This document shows, piece by piece, positions 1-5,231 of a stretch of DNA of 5,263 bases. The first letter of the stretch is position 1. The number at the start of each line of letters is the position of its first letter. This DNA is from Actinomycetes bacterium (GTDB lineage Bacteria > Actinomycetota > Actinomycetes > Mycobacteriales > Micromonosporaceae). The stretch is from the NCBI GenBank assembly GCA_021793335.1, contig JAJYSW010000223.1:1-5263 (forward strand). The letters are read 5' to 3'. The position numbers and the translations under genes are program-made. A model generated the notes under the pieces. That model did not search any database. It was not told where the DNA came from and saw only the letters and a program-made list of their open reading frames with translations.

Positions 1-142
1 CTTGGCGGAGATTGAGTGCGCAGGTGAGCCCGGCGACGCCGGAGCCGATGACGCACACGTCGGTGGTCTCGGTCCAGGACGGGGCCCCGGCCCGCAGCCG
101 CCGCGGTAGACGCGGCAGCGGCGGTGTGGTCATCGGTGTCAC
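1..142 (-). CDS. nadB: L-aspartate oxidase NadB, N-terminal fragment (runs off left edge)
   Basis: NadB is a cytoplasmic flavoenzyme that oxidises L-aspartate to iminoaspartate, which NadA condenses to quinolinate for NAD synthesis. Only 47 codons are in the window. After a Pro/Arg-rich lead (residues 1-22 from the GTG) comes TDVCVIGSGVAGLTCALNL, a beta strand followed by the GxGxxG FAD-binding turn (GSGVAG, residues 33-38) typical of the N-terminus of the succinate dehydrogenase/NadB flavoprotein family. I chose the GTG at 142 because an AGGAG lies 11 nt upstream (154-158). The in-frame ATG at 133 would be 20 nt from it. It lies 78 nt downstream of the peptidase gene on the same strand. The fold is clear. 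The identity as NadB rests on the N-terminal style and on the neighbouring panC-panD, since nad and pan genes often cluster in actinobacteria. Another FAD-dependent oxidoreductase cannot be excluded from this fragment. Confidence 0.72.
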   Translation of the reverse strand, partial: MTPMTTPPLPRLPRRLRAGAPSWTETTDVCVIGSGVAGLTCALNLRQ

Positions 143-153
143 CGGTCGATGCT

Positions 154-158
154 CTCCT
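154..158 (-). promoter_or_regulatory. Ribosome binding site of nadB
   Basis: AGGAG on the minus strand, 11 nt before the GTG at 142 and 20 nt before the ATG at 133. The spacing favours the GTG start. Confidence 0.55.
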
Positions 159-168
159 GATGTCCGGT

Positions 169-200
169 CCTCGGGCGCCGGTTCACCGGTTCGCCCGAGG
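169..200 (-). terminator. Strong hairpin between peptidase gene and nadB (terminator or leader structure)
   Basis: CCTCGGGCG (169-177) and CGCCCGAGG (192-200) form a perfect 9-bp, mostly GC stem. The 14-nt interior contains a further CCGG/CCGG pairing (178-181 with 186-189), leaving a 2-nt bulge. It begins 21 nt past the peptidase stop and ends 27 nt before the nadB GTG. No U-tract follows on the minus strand, so it is not a classical intrinsic terminator, although GC-rich actinobacteria often use U-poor hairpins. Alternatives are an attenuator, an RNA processing or stability element, or an operator. The stem is seen directly; its role is inferred. Confidence 0.5.
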
Positions 201-220
201 CGCTTTGAACGTTTGCCTTC

Positions 221-1684
221 TCAGTTCCGCTCGGAGGCGTTTCGAATGAACTCGGCCAGGTCCGCGGACTGCTGGACGCGCGAGGGTTCGTGCACGTACA
301 TCATGTGCCCCGTCGGGTAGGTCTTGGTCTCGATCCGTGCGCGCGCTTCGAGCGGGATCGTCAGCTGGTCGAGCGTGTACTCGATCGCCTCGACCGGGAC
401 GCCGCCGTCGTAGCGGCCCATCGCGATGTGGACCTTCAGGTGCGGGTTGGCGCGCATGGCGCTGCTCAGCCTGTCGACGACGTCGATCGCGTTGCCCTCG
501 AACTCCTTGTACGACCACGGCTGGACCTCGCGCGAGAGCGTCTCGTAGACCGCTTCGTTCGTGTACTCCAGCTCGGTGTGCAGGTAGTGCTGCAACGCCG
601 CGGTATAGGGCCCGTCGATGGCCGACAGGAACGGGTCGAACGGCATCTGCTCGTGGACGTGGTGGTCGGCCGGTCCGGTGAAGCGGGTGTCCAGGCGGCC
701 GGTCACGAGCTTGCGGTGCCGCAGCAGCTCGGCGTAGTAGCGGGTGTGCTCCAGACGCAGGTTGGCGTTGTCGACGTACGTCTCGCTCACTCCGGCGAGC
801 GAGGCGATCTTGGCGACGGCCGCCGCGCGCTGTTCGGGAGTGAGGTTCTGGCCCTTGGCGAGCACGGCGCGGTACTCGTCGGCCCAGGCGCGGGCCTCGG
901 CGACGACGTCGTCGAGTTCACGTTCTCCTTGGAGGCCGTGGTAGTGGGAGGTGGCCGCGTACGTCGGTAGGAACAGCGGGTTCGGCAGGTCGGAGTAGCG
1001 CGCGTGGTAGAGCGTCTCGTGGTTGAACGCCGGGGCGAGGAACATGACCCCGTTGAGGAACATGCCGTAGCGTTTTTGCAGGTGATCGGCCAGTCCTGCG
1101 CCTCGGGTGCCGCCGTAGGATTCGCCGATGAGGAATTTGGGCGAGAGCCAGCGGCCGTGCCGGGTGGTCCACAGCCTGATGATCTCGCCGACGGACTCGA
1201 TGTCGCCGGTGAAGCCGTGGTAGTCCTTCGCCTTCTCGCCTTCGGCGGCCCGTGAGTAGCCGGTCGAGACCGGGTCGATGAAGACCAGGTCGGTGTGGCG
1301 CAGGAGGGTCTCGTCGTTGTCGAGCAGCCCGTACGGCGGGGCGGTGAGGTTCCCGACGTCGCCGGAGTCGGCGCGGCGGGGCCCGAGCAGGCCCAGGTGC
1401 AGCCAGATCGAGGAGGAGCCGGGGCCGCCGTTGAACGCGAAGGTGACCGGGCGCTCGACGGGGTCGTCGACGTCGAGCGTGTAGTAGGTGACCGAGAGTT
1501 CGGCCTTGGCTTTGCGGCCGCCGTACTGCTCGTCCTCGGTGACTTCCTCGCGCAGCACGATCCGCCCGGTGGTGGCGGTGTAGCGGAGCTCGCCGAGGGT
1601 GTGGTGGGTGGTCTTGAGGTCGTCCGTGGGCTCGGGCTTGTCGCCCTTCGCGTCCGCGGCCTCGCGCTTCGTTTCTTCGCTCAT
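221..1684 (-). CDS. Peptidase S10 (serine carboxypeptidase-like), no signal peptide
   Basis: An alpha/beta-hydrolase of the serine carboxypeptidase family (S10), which removes C-terminal residues from peptides; the substrate here is unknown. Numbering below counts from a TTG at 1690 (489 aa); the preferred ATG at 1684 gives 487 aa. The oxyanion-hole motif FNGGPGSSS is at 86-94, the nucleophile elbow GESYGG puts the catalytic Ser at 191, the Asp is in GRYDGG (428), and the His is in PTGHMMY (462). The full triad is therefore present, in order and with normal spacing. The N-terminal 30 residues are charged and acidic with no hydrophobic core, so the protein is predicted cytoplasmic, unlike secreted or vacuolar eukaryotic members. 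The start lies 5 nt (TTG) or 11 nt (ATG) after the panD stop with no clear Shine-Dalgarno, suggesting translational coupling to panD. The family is secure; the role in a vitamin/cofactor operon is not known. Confidence 0.88.
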   Translation of the reverse strand: MSEETKREAADAKGDKPEPTDDLKTTHHTLGELRYTATTGRIVLREEVTEDEQYGGRKAKAELSVTYYTLDVDDPVERPVTFAFNGGPGSSSIWLHLGLLGPRRADSGDVGNLTAPPYGLLDNDETLLRHTDLVFIDPVSTGYSRAAEGEKAKDYHGFTGDIESVGEIIRLWTTRHGRWLSPKFLIGESYGGTRGAGLADHLQKRYGMFLNGVMFLAPAFNHETLYHARYSDLPNPLFLPTYAATSHYHGLQGERELDDVVAEARAWADEYRAVLAKGQNLTPEQRAAAVAKIASLAGVSETYVDNANLRLEHTRYYAELLRHRKLVTGRLDTRFTGPADHHVHEQMPFDPFLSAIDGPYTAALQHYLHTELEYTNEAVYETLSREVQPWSYKEFEGNAIDVVDRLSSAMRANPHLKVHIAMGRYDGGVPVEAIEYTLDQLTIPLEARARIETKTYPTGHMMYVHEPSRVQQSADLAEFIRNASERN

Positions 1685-1695
1685 GCTCAAGAAAC

Positions 1696-2160
1696 TTACC
1701 GATCGGCTAGTGGCGTTGCCACCGTGTCGGCGTTCGGTGTCCGGGCGGCGTGCGGTGAGGCCACGGGGTCGCCGGCGGTGCCGGGCGCGGGAGTGGCCTT
1801 GTCGCCGTTCACTTCGATGATCTCGTTGCGCTCGTTGACATGCACGATGCGCGGCGTGAACGCACGGGCCTCGGCATCCTCCATTTGCGCATATGAGATG
1901 AGGATCACCAGATCGCCGGGGTCGATGAGGTGCGCGGCGGCGCCGTTGATGCCGATGACGCCGCTGCCGCGCTCGCCGGCGATGGTGTAGGTCTCCAGGC
2001 GCGAACCGTTGGTGATGTCGACGATCGCGACCTGTTCGCCGTCGAGGATGTCGGCGGCGTCGAGCAGATCGGCGTCGACGGTCACCGAGCCGACATAGTG
2101 CAGGTCGGCCTGGGTGACCGTGGCACGGTGGATCTTGGATTTGAACATGTTCCTAAGCAT
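1696..2160 (-). CDS. panD: Aspartate 1-decarboxylase (pyruvoyl enzyme) with extended C-terminal tail
   Basis: PanD decarboxylates L-aspartate to beta-alanine for pantothenate and CoA synthesis. It is made as an inactive proenzyme and self-cleaves between Gly24 and Ser25 to form the pyruvoyl cofactor. The cleavage site is present in HYVGSVTVD (G24-S25). The residues known from the E. coli enzyme fall at the same numbers: Lys9, His11, Arg54, Thr57, Tyr58, Asn72, Gly73 and the Ala74-76 run. The catalytic body ends near residue 118. A further stretch of about 35 residues, rich in Ala, Pro and Thr (to residue 154), makes it longer than the 126-aa E. coli protein. The ATG at 2160 overlaps the panC stop by 8 nt, with GGAG 6 nt upstream (2167-2170), and its numbering matches the family, so the start is firm. 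The next gene starts 5-11 nt downstream. Confidence 0.97.
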   Translation of the reverse strand: MLRNMFKSKIHRATVTQADLHYVGSVTVDADLLDAADILDGEQVAIVDITNGSRLETYTIAGERGSGVIGINGAAAHLIDPGDLVILISYAQMEDAEARAFTPRIVHVNERNEIIEVNGDKATPAPGTAGDPVASPHAARTPNADTVATPLADR

Positions 2161-2983
2161 CGGGATCTCCGATCAGCACGGGGGCGTTGTCGATCAGGCG
2201 GGTGGTGCCCGCCTTCGCGGCGATGAGGAGCCGGGCGGGCCCGGCCTCGGGGGCCTCGCCGAAGTCCTCGGCGCGGACGGCCACATAGTCCACGGCGAGG
2301 CTCGGCTCGTCCGCCAGGATCTTCTCGGCCGCGGCGAGCGGATCGGGCGAGTTCTGGGCGGCGCGGACGGCGTGCGGGATGGCCAGCGCCGCGGCCCGCT
2401 CGACTTCCGAGAGGTACACGTTGCGGCTGGACTCGGCCAGACCGTCGGCGTCGCGGACGGTCTCGACGGCGACGATCTCGATGCCGAAGTCGAGGTCGCG
2501 CACCATGCGTCGGATCATCGCGAGCTGCTGGAAGTCCTTCTCACCGAAGTAGGCCAGGTCGGGGTCGGTGAGGTGGAACAGCTTGGCGACGACGGTGAGC
2601 ACGCCGGTGAAGAACCCGGGACGGCAGGCGCCTTCGAGGATGTCGCCGTCGGGACCGGCCTGCACGGTGGTGAGCGCCGTCCGGCCGTTCGGGTACAGCT
2701 CGGATTCGACGGGCGCGAAGACGACGTCCACGCCCTCGGCCTCGCAGACGGCGAGGTCGGCGTCGAGGGTGCGCGGGTAGCGGTCGAGGTCTTCGCCGGG
2801 GCCGAACTGGAGCGGGTTGACGAAGATCGTGGCGATCACCGAGTCGGCCGCCTCCCGGGCGCGTCGGAGGTTGGCGCGGTGGCCTTCGTGCAGTGCGCCC
2901 ATGGTGGGGACGACGGCGACCGTCCCGGGCAGGGCGGTGCGTGCCCTGGCCAGATCGGCCCTGGTGTGGACGAGCAGTGTCAT
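2153..2983 (-). CDS. panC: Pantothenate synthetase (pantoate--beta-alanine ligase)
   Basis: PanC condenses pantoate with beta-alanine using ATP, through a pantoyl-adenylate, to give pantothenate; it is a cytoplasmic nucleotidyltransferase-fold enzyme. The 276-aa product has the usual length and all the signature blocks: PTMGALHEGH (26-35, the HxGH-type nucleotide site), VNPLQFGPGEDLDRYPR (55-71), RPGFFTGVLTVVAKLF (121-136), YFGEKDFQQL (145-154) and SSRNVYL (185-191, the KMSKS-like position). The ATG at 2983 overlaps the upstream DUF2520 stop as ATGA (4 nt), and GGAGG lies 10 nt upstream. The open frame continues upstream to 3481, but that extension is Arg/Pro-rich antiphase text and is not part of the protein. 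Its beta-alanine supplier panD overlaps its 3' end by 8 nt, so substrate-making and substrate-using enzymes are produced together. Identification is secure. Confidence 0.98.
   Translation of the reverse strand: MTLLVHTRADLARARTALPGTVAVVPTMGALHEGHRANLRRAREAADSVIATIFVNPLQFGPGEDLDRYPRTLDADLAVCEAEGVDVVFAPVESELYPNGRTALTTVQAGPDGDILEGACRPGFFTGVLTVVAKLFHLTDPDLAYFGEKDFQQLAMIRRMVRDLDFGIEIVAVETVRDADGLAESSRNVYLSEVERAAALAIPHAVRAAQNSPDPLAAAEKILADEPSLAVDYVAVRAEDFGEAPEAGPARLLIAAKAGTTRLIDNAPVLIGDPDA
2167..2170 (-). promoter_or_regulatory. Ribosome binding site of panD, inside the end of panC
   Basis: GGAG on the minus strand, 6 nt before the panD ATG and within the last codons of panC. It supports the 8-nt overlapping start. 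Confidence 0.65.
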
Positions 2984-3927
2984 TCGGAGGTCTCCTCCTC
3001 GGGGCGGGAGAGGTCGGGACGGTCGGGGCCGGTGCCCGCGTGCGAGAGGGCGTCGAGGAGTCTCGCCGCGTCGCCGGGCCCGAGGCGGCCGGCGCCTTGT
3101 GCGCGTTCGGCGGTGCGGCGGGCCATCGCCCGGTAGGCGGCGGCGATGTCGGCGTCGGTCAGGGCCCGCAGGTGCCCGGCGACGGTGCCGACGTCGCCTC
3201 GCGAGACCGGGCCGGTGAGCCCTGCGTCGCCGTGGCGCAGCGCATTGTCGAGCGCGGCGGAGGCCAACGGCGAGAGCAGCCGCTCGGGGGCGGCCACACC
3301 CATGTCGCGCAGTTGGTCGGCGGCGTCGTTGACGAGGGTGACCAGGTGGTTGGCGCTGTGGACGAGCGCGGCATGGTAGCGGGCGCGATCGGCCTCGTCG
3401 ATGTGCTCGGGTTCGCCGCCCATCTCGATGACGAGGGCTTCGCCGACGTAGCGGGCGTCGGCTTCGCCGGTGACGGCCCACGAGACGCCGTCGAGCCGGT
3501 CGAGGTCTTCGGGGCGGCCGGTGAAGGTCATGGCGGGGGCGAGGGCGGCGGTGAGCGCGCCGGCGTCGTGGGCGGGCCGCAGGATCTCGGCTCCGTGAGC
3601 TCCCGAGGTGTGCACGACGATCTGGCCGGGCCGGAGCGGCAGGGCGGCGGCCAGGGGTGCGATGGCGTCGTCGGGGACGGCGATGACGAGTAGTTCGGCG
3701 GAGGCGGCGACGTCATGGGGCCGGAGGATCTCGGCGTCGGGGAAGTGGCGTGTGGCGCGGGAGAGGGAGGCGTCGGAGACGGCCGAGGCGGCGACGATGC
3801 GGTGTCCGGCGCGTTGGAGGGCGGCGCCGACGATGGAGCCGACCCGTCCGGCGGACACGACGCCGACCGCGAGGCGGCTGGCCGCCGTCCGTTCGGGCCG
3901 CGCGGCGGCGGTGGTGTGCTGCTCCAT
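2980..3927 (-). CDS. Rossmann-fold/DUF2520 protein, candidate ketopantoate reductase
   Basis: A 315-aa two-domain protein of the kind found beside panC in many actinobacteria (compare Rv3603c of M. tuberculosis). Residues 19-150 are a Rossmann-like NAD(P) domain: VGVVSAGRVGS (21-31) is the dinucleotide turn, followed by VIAVPDDAI (81-89), VVHTSGAHG (104-112) and PAMTFTG (131-137). Residues 165-295 are the all-helical DUF2520 domain, with YHAALVHSANHLVTL (184-198) and DNALRHGDAGLTGPVSRGD (227-245). The first Gly of the usual GAGRVG turn is Ser25 here. The architecture resembles ketopantoate reductases, and as I recall, the PanG type described in Francisella has this domain layout, so pantoate formation from ketopantoate is a reasonable guess. 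It is not shown by sequence alone. The ATG at 3927 has AAGGA 13 nt upstream, rather far, but no earlier start codon exists before an in-frame stop. It is the first gene of the leftward operon. Confidence 0.88.
   Translation of the reverse strand: MEQHTTAAARPERTAASRLAVGVVSAGRVGSIVGAALQRAGHRIVAASAVSDASLSRATRHFPDAEILRPHDVAASAELLVIAVPDDAIAPLAAALPLRPGQIVVHTSGAHGAEILRPAHDAGALTAALAPAMTFTGRPEDLDRLDGVSWAVTGEADARYVGEALVIEMGGEPEHIDEADRARYHAALVHSANHLVTLVNDAADQLRDMGVAAPERLLSPLASAALDNALRHGDAGLTGPVSRGDVGTVAGHLRALTDADIAAAYRAMARRTAERAQGAGRLGPGDAARLLDALSHAGTGPDRPDLSRPEEETSE
2986..2998 (-). promoter_or_regulatory. panC Shine-Dalgarno folded into a short hairpin
   Basis: On the minus strand GGAGG (2998-2994) is the panC ribosome binding site. 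It is followed after 3 nt by its perfect complement CCTCC (2990-2986), ending 2 nt before the ATG at 2983. The site can thus be hidden in a 5-bp stem until a ribosome finishing the upstream gene opens it. The pairing is seen directly; regulation is inferred. Confidence 0.45.
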
Positions 3928-3948
3928 GATGCTGATCCAGTCCTTCTC

Positions 3949-3976
3949 GAGGTACCGGTCGTGGCTTACCGGTCAA
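3949..3976 (-). promoter_or_regulatory. Possible promoter of the leftward pan operon
   Basis: On the minus strand TTGACC (3976-3971) is a good -35 match. It is followed after 16 nt by TACCTC (3954-3949), a partial -10 match, placing transcription start about 15 nt before the ATG at 3927. The region is noticeably more AT-rich just upstream. This was judged by eye with no model, and the -10 lacks the final T. Confidence 0.35.
3953..3974. repeat. Direct repeat TACCGGTC x2 in the operon promoter region
   Basis: TACCGGTC occurs at 3953-3960 and again at 3967-3974, separated by 6 nt (14-nt period). Each copy contains the palindrome ACCGGT. The pair sits between and over the proposed -35 and -10 elements, where a repressor would act. 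The repeat is exact; a binding role is inference. Confidence 0.4.
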
Positions 3977-4065
3977 TTGTGCTTCGTCGATATGGCGGCG
4001 CCACCCCGGTGGGCTCGAAGTGGCGATTTTCACGGCAATCGAGGCCGGTTGATGATGCATCTCAC

Positions 4066-4310
4066 ATGTTGGAGCGTCGCGATGACTCGGGTCCGTACGG
4101 TGCCCGACGGGTTCTGTCGCCGCGAGCGCCTGGGCGCCATTTCTCGACCAGTGCGCAGGCGCCCGTGGTCACCGAGGCGATCGCGCGCCTGGCCGAGGAG
4201 GCGGACGCGGGCTGCTCATCGCCTGTGAACTGTTGGACGACGTGGCGGTGGTCGACAAGGCAGGGATGGTCCGTTACGAGGGGGGCGGCGAGAGCGGTGC
4301 GGCCCGGTAG
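4066..4310 (+). pseudogene. Probable decayed small gene, frameshifted near 4210
   Basis: From about 4150 to 4211 the frame starting at 4066 reads AQAPVVTEAIARLAEEADAG, with nearly every codon ending in G or C. It then turns into CSSPVNCWTTW. In the frame one base earlier the text continues naturally as LLIACELLDDVAVVDKAG and then GMVRYEGGGESGAAR before a TAG at 4308-4310. Joining the two needs one extra base in the GCGGGC at 4207-4212, so a 1-nt deletion is suggested. Upstream, the ATG at 4066 is in the first frame, but 4082-4138 has better codon bias in a third frame (MTRVRTVPDGFCRRERLG), hinting at a second lesion. I do not recognise the family. It could be a remnant of a lost gene or a sequencing error in a real small gene. 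Chance codon bias in GC-rich DNA is also possible. Confidence 0.35.
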
Positions 4311-4397
4311 GAGGCGCGGAGGCGAAGTGGCTGGCCGAGTCGTGATCCGACGGGTTACGCGATGGACCGAGAGGGCCTCGGCCTCGGTGCGCACTGG

Positions 4398-4429
4398 TGG
4401 GCGCTGAGTTCTGTACCGGGGAGCGCCCA
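4398..4429. repeat. 8-bp perfect inverted repeat (possible U-less terminator or operator)
   Basis: TGGGCGCT (4398-4405) and AGCGCCCA (4422-4429) are exact reverse complements around a 16-nt loop. It lies 88 nt after the stop of the decayed ORF and 48 nt before the proposed -10 of the DUF3052 gene. No T-run follows on either side. It may end transcription reading rightward from the remnant gene, or be a protein-binding site; neither is shown. Confidence 0.4.
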
Positions 4430-4476
4430 GCCTGAAGCGCCGATCCTTGAGCGCACGGCATGTCGGTGCCTTTATG

Positions 4477-4482
4477 TACGGT
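4477..4482 (+). promoter_or_regulatory. Probable -10 element for a leaderless DUF3052 mRNA
   Basis: TACGGT fits the actinobacterial TANNNT -10 pattern and ends 7 nt before the ATG at 4490, the spacing at which transcription would start on the start codon itself. No Shine-Dalgarno precedes that ATG, which fits a leaderless message. No good -35 at 17 nt was found; TTGAGC at 4447-4452 is too far (24 nt). Confidence 0.45.
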
Positions 4483-4489
4483 CGCGCCC

Positions 4490-4930
4490 ATGTCTGAGAA
4501 GAAACCAGTGCGGACGGTCGCGCAGAAGATGGGCGTCAAGGCGGGGTCGAGAGCGCATCTGGTCGATGCCCCCGAGGATTCGGTGGCGGCGATGGCGCTT
4601 CCGGCGCTCGAACTGGTAGAGGAGCTGGACGGCGAGTTCGACTACATCCATCTGTTCGTCACCCGGCAGGAGCAGATGCGGGCCGCATTCGGTTCGCTGC
4701 GCAATCGTCTGCGTCCTGGTGGGATGTTGTGGGTGTCATGGCCCAAGGGCGGGCGGTTCGGCACCGATCTGACGATGAAGCAGGTGATTGCGATCGGCTA
4801 TGACCTGAACATGGTCGAGAGCATCTGCCTGCGCATCGACGAAGCGTGGGCGGGCTTGAAGTTCACCCGACCCAAGCCGGGCAAGATTTACGTCAACAGC
4901 TACGGGACGCTCCCGGGCCAGCGCCTGTGA
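4490..4930 (+). CDS. DUF3052-family protein
   Basis: A 146-aa soluble protein that resembles the DUF3052 family, small actinobacterial proteins of unknown function. It begins SEKKPVRTVAQKMGVKAG, matching the family's 'AQKLGIKPG' opening. It then has VDAPED (25-30), an alternating strand YIHLFVTRQEQM (52-63), the family hallmark LRPGGMLWVSWPKG (74-87) followed by Thr92/Asp93, and a C-terminal DEAWAGLKFTRPK (117-129). The fold suggests a Rossmann-like or methyltransferase-like core, but no cofactor motif is evident. An in-frame ATG at 4460 would add ten residues (MSVPLCTVAP) with no family match. The ATG at 4490 puts the conserved opening at the N-terminus and sits 7 nt after a -10-like TACGGT, so I prefer it. 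It is transcribed away from the pan operon and converges on the small ORF at 5231-4977. No membrane segment or signal peptide is seen. Confidence 0.8.
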   Translation: MSEKKPVRTVAQKMGVKAGSRAHLVDAPEDSVAAMALPALELVEELDGEFDYIHLFVTRQEQMRAAFGSLRNRLRPGGMLWVSWPKGGRFGTDLTMKQVIAIGYDLNMVESICLRIDEAWAGLKFTRPKPGKIYVNSYGTLPGQRL

Positions 4931-4976
4931 CCGCTGCTTCTCACATGTTTCGCATCCGAAGAGGCAAGGCAGATCC

Positions 4977-5231
4977 TCACCTCCCACGGGGACGGACCAC
5001 CCGAGCAGGTTCGAACGGGTTCCTGAACGCTGTCAGTCGTCGATGCCACGCGTCCAATACGAACAGCAGCGCCGCAGCATAGCCTTCAGCGCGGTTGTCG
5101 TGGCGAATCTCGGTCGTGTACTCGTATTTCGAGGTGTGCATGATCTCTCGCCATATCCGTTGCGCGCGAATGCTTCCACAGTAAGTTTCGTCGGCCTTGG
5201 CCAGGTGATCGAGGTGGGATCGAATGAGCAC
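4977..5231 (-). CDS. Unrecognised 84-aa protein (or 3' end of a longer gene)
   Basis: A GTG at 5231 is preceded 6 nt upstream by AGGA (5238-5241), a well-placed ribosome binding site, and the frame runs 84 codons to a TGA at 4977. The product is mixed in charge and Tyr/His/Arg-rich, with a likely helix AEGYAAALLFVLDAWHRRL (48-66) and a basic Pro/Arg tail. It has no signal peptide or metal-binding motif, and a single Cys. Composition is protein-like rather than the Arg/Pro/Ser text of antiphase frames. About two thirds of its codons end in G or C by hand count, lower than the pan genes, which could mean recent arrival. The frame stays open to the right edge, so the true start may lie beyond the window. 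I do not recognise the family. It converges with the DUF3052 gene, leaving 46 nt between the two stops with no clear terminator. Confidence 0.5.
   Translation of the reverse strand: MLIRSHLDHLAKADETYCGSIRAQRIWREIMHTSKYEYTTEIRHDNRAEGYAAALLFVLDAWHRRLTAFRNPFEPARVVRPRGR

Larger units (their letters stand above)
3928..4489. other. 562-nt region without an intact gene
   Basis: This stretch separates the leftward pan operon from the rightward DUF3052 gene. About 3949-4060 is relatively AT-rich and holds the probable operon promoter and direct repeat. About 4066-4310 contains codon-biased protein-like text split over different frames. An 8-bp inverted repeat lies at 4398-4429, and a promoter-like -10 sits just before 4490. 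Several long open frames cross it on both strands, but they continue antiphase to flanking genes or are Arg/Pro/Ser-rich, and none has a convincing start and family match. No RNA gene was recognised. Confidence 0.6.

Noticed and set aside
290..1990. Plus-strand open frames opposite the peptidase and panD
   Set aside because: Antisense shadows of well-identified genes with full catalytic motifs on the other strand.
2114..3136. Long plus-strand open frame opposite panC
   Set aside because: Gly/Val/Asp-rich antisense shadow of panC and DUF2520; no motif and no start signal.
3713..4060. Minus-strand 115-codon frame crossing the DUF2520 start
   Set aside because: Overlaps the DUF2520 N-terminus out of frame and is Arg/Pro/His-rich, so it is a shadow.
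4375..4387. Tandem GGCCTC GGCCTC
   Set aside because: Two short GC-rich copies only; common by chance in this base composition.
4060..4950. TCTCACATGTT present near 4060 and again near 4940
   Set aside because: An 11-base match is expected by chance a few times in a window this size, and the flanks differ.
4931..4976. Possible bidirectional terminator between the converging genes
   Set aside because: Only a 4-bp GAGG/CCTC pairing was found, too weak to call.
5008..5016. GGTTCGAAC resembling a tRNA T-loop
   Set aside because: Flanking bases cannot form a 5-bp T-stem and no acceptor or anticodon arm is nearby.
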